NCBI GenBank assembly: GCA_036744635.1
Contig: DAIOHQ010000292.1
Span: 1 to 5,410 of the forward strand
Source of the DNA: DAIOHQ01 sp036744635
Lineage (GTDB): Bacteria; Planctomycetota; Phycisphaerae; Tepidisphaerales; Tepidisphaeraceae
DNA: 5,410 nt
Direction: 5' to 3'
The position numbers were made by a program, and so were the translations under genes. Below the pieces are notes generated by a model, which saw nothing but the letters and a program-made list of their open reading frames with translations, was not told the origin of the DNA and ran no database searches. Shown here one piece after another: positions 4,192-5,410 of the stretch. How positions within the stretch are numbered: position 1 is the first letter of the stretch; each line of letters begins with the position of its first letter.

Positions 4192-5340
4192 ATGAAGCGG
4201 CTGGCGTTGCGGATTTTTTGTGCTTGCTTGGCGGCATTTGCCTGTCAGGGCGCTCCGCTGGGCGAAGCGACCTCGGAGCCTGCGGCCGGCGTTGACGCCA
4301 AGCCCAAGGTGGCGTTTTTCCCATTGGCGGGGTCGGCGGGGGAAGAGGTGCGGGCGAAGGTGGGGTTTTCTTTGCGGACAAAGCTGGATCGGGAAGGACA
4401 TTATGAGGTAATCGACGGGCCGCGGATGGCGGACCTGGCGGCCGACACCAAGGCGCCGATCGCTTTGGATTCCAAAGTGGATGAGATCAAGGAGCTGGGC
4501 AAGCAGGTGGATGCCAGCGTGCTGGTATGGGGAGAGATGAACGGGGATGTGGTGAAGCTAAAGGTGCTGGATTTGCGCCTGGAGGATGGGAAGGTGCAGG
4601 AAATTGAAAAGGCCGTCCATGAGCCGCAGGAATTGCGCTTCGTGGTCGAGCAAATTCTCGAAACGCTGCCGAACGTCGAGCAGTTCGAGCATCCCAACGA
4701 AGAGGCCGTGCAGAACGACGCGGCGGCCGAGGCGCTGTGGAAGAAGGGCAGGAATCTGATAGTCAACGGGGATTTTTCCGAGCCCGGCCAGTGGGATGCG
4801 CTGTATCAGTCGGAAAAATACGCAGTGCAGATAAGCGACAGCGTTCCCGAGGTCGACAAGGTGAACATTTATCGCCTGCCGGGGGAGAAGAACAACGTGC
4901 TGGCGATGAATTTGTCGAAAACTTGCGCAGAAAACAACGGGATGGCCTGCCTGTCCAAGTCGTTCAACATCGAGGCCAACACCCGCTATCGGATCAGCTT
5001 CCGCTACAAGAGCGACGGGCCGGTGCTGCACGTTTTTGTAAAGGGTTACACGCTGGCCGAAGATATCAAGGGACAGAAGACCGAGCGGGAGATCTATCGG
5101 CGGCAGGTTCCGCCGAGCGGGGCGACCGGCGGCAAATGGGTGACGGTTGTGGATGATCTGAACCCGCAGCACATCGCGTTTCCGGTGCAATCGCTGAAGG
5201 TGGATTTGTATGCCTATCTGACGCCGGGAATGGTGATGTTTGACGATGTGGTGGTGAAGGAGGTGGGGAAGCAGACGCGGCATGCGCATGATGCGGCGAT
5301 CGTGAAGCCGGTGACGAGGCCAATGGGGGCGAAAGACTGA
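4192..5340 (+). CDS. exported protein with CsgG/TolB-N-like and carbohydrate-binding-like domains
   Basis: The 382-residue product has no confident name. Residues 1-21 form a signal peptide (MKRLALRI, then FCACLAAFACQGA); AFA before Cys18 allows signal peptidase I cleavage, and lipidation at Cys18 is possible but the lipobox is poor. Residues 38-165 (KVAFFPLAG..., YEVIDGPRM, LGKQVDASVLVWGEM, VKLKVLDLRLEDGKV) follow the beta-alpha pattern of CsgG, FlgO and TolB N-terminal domains, which act in the periplasm or at the outer membrane. Residues 188-358, from NLIVNGDFSEPGQW to MVMFDDVVVKEV, resemble jelly-roll carbohydrate-binding modules. No catalytic motif is visible. The frame opens at 4057, but that stretch is structured non-coding DNA. 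The ATG at 4192 was chosen for the signal peptide and a GGAG six bases upstream. TTG at 4177, six bases after AAGGA, is an alternative adding five residues. Confidence 0.85.
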   Translation: MKRLALRIFCACLAAFACQGAPLGEATSEPAAGVDAKPKVAFFPLAGSAGEEVRAKVGFSLRTKLDREGHYEVIDGPRMADLAADTKAPIALDSKVDEIKELGKQVDASVLVWGEMNGDVVKLKVLDLRLEDGKVQEIEKAVHEPQELRFVVEQILETLPNVEQFEHPNEEAVQNDAAAEALWKKGRNLIVNGDFSEPGQWDALYQSEKYAVQISDSVPEVDKVNIYRLPGEKNNVLAMNLSKTCAENNGMACLSKSFNIEANTRYRISFRYKSDGPVLHVFVKGYTLAEDIKGQKTEREIYRRQVPPSGATGGKWVTVVDDLNPQHIAFPVQSLKVDLYAYLTPGMVMFDDVVVKEVGKQTRHAHDAAIVKPVTRPMGAKD

Positions 5341-5390
5341 TTCTGGGCGGATTTTGGCAATGGGTCAGGTTGAAATTTCCGGGTGCCACA

Positions 5391-5410
5391 GGTCGCGGTA
5401 CTCCGAGACC
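5391..5410. repeat. small palindrome at the right edge
   Basis: GGTCGCGG (5391-5398) pairs with CCGAGACC (5403-5410) with one mismatch around a TACT loop. The inner CGG-TACT-CCG is the same as in the palindrome at 1323-1349. It lies 50 bases after the stop of the exported-protein gene and may continue past the window. No T-tract is visible, so terminator function cannot be judged. The remaining 5341-5390 shows nothing recognisable. Confidence 0.4.

Noticed and set aside
3806..4401. Minus-strand open frames opposite the start of the exported-protein gene
   Set aside because: They overlap a well-supported signal-peptide gene and the structured leader; the Arg/Pro-rich sequences look like GC-driven shadows.
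1..5410. CRISPR array, tRNA or rRNA gene, insertion-sequence transposase
   Set aside because: No regularly spaced repeats, no tRNA-like cloverleaf with acceptor end, no rRNA signatures and no transposase-like reading frame were seen; the repeats present are isolated palindromes.

Overview
The window carries the 5' part of a bacterial S10 ribosomal-protein operon on the minus strand, transcribed from right to left: rpsJ (S10), rplC (L3), rplD (L4), rplW (L23), rplB (L2) and rpsS (S19). The left edge stops in the gap where rplV (L22) would normally follow. The DNA is GC-rich. The spacers are unusually full of palindromes, and the right-hand gene pairs a signal peptide with a C-terminal carbohydrate-binding-like domain. 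Together with ribosomal sequence details such as DHPMGGGEG in L2, this suggests a Verrucomicrobia-like (PVC superphylum) bacterium, possibly of the Pedosphaera/Limisphaera group. That placement is inference and no search was run.

Layout. 1-81 is the spacer after rpsS and holds one copy of a 30-nt palindromic repeat. 82-3528 holds the six ribosomal genes. Their spacers are not plain: 370-436 has short direct repeats, 1304-1377 a CCCTCTCCC/GGGAGAGGG palindrome, 1657-1729 a 22-bp perfect inverted repeat, 2345-2415 heptamer arrays folding into a 27-bp hairpin, and 3082-3216 a terminator-like hairpin just after rpsJ. The first three palindromes of this series (1318-1358, 1672-1728, 2356-2416) sit between the upstream stop codon and the next Shine-Dalgarno (SD) sequence.

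3529-4191 has no long gene but is not empty. It holds a good sigma70-type promoter for the S10 operon with a hairpin in its leader, a second copy of the 30-nt palindrome, and a previously unlisted 33-codon minus-strand ORF (3753-3854) for a very hydrophobic peptide with a good SD. It also has an AT-rich segment with a TATAAT box facing right, and a 91-nt segment (4083-4173) that can fold into a three-way junction whose closing helix hides an SD-like AAGGAGGG.

4192-5340 on the plus strand encodes a 382-residue exported protein of unknown function: signal peptide, a domain resembling the CsgG/TolB-N/FlgO-type fold, and a C-terminal jelly-roll domain like carbohydrate-binding modules. 5341-5410 is non-coding and ends in another small palindrome.

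The ribosomal genes act together as early- and late-assembling subunit proteins (S10 and S19 in the 30S head; L2, L3, L4 and L23 in the 50S). The divergent exported protein has no visible functional link to them. The most notable signals are the SD-sequestering three-way junction, the hidden small membrane peptide, the covarying repeat pair, and the different palindrome in each ribosomal spacer.
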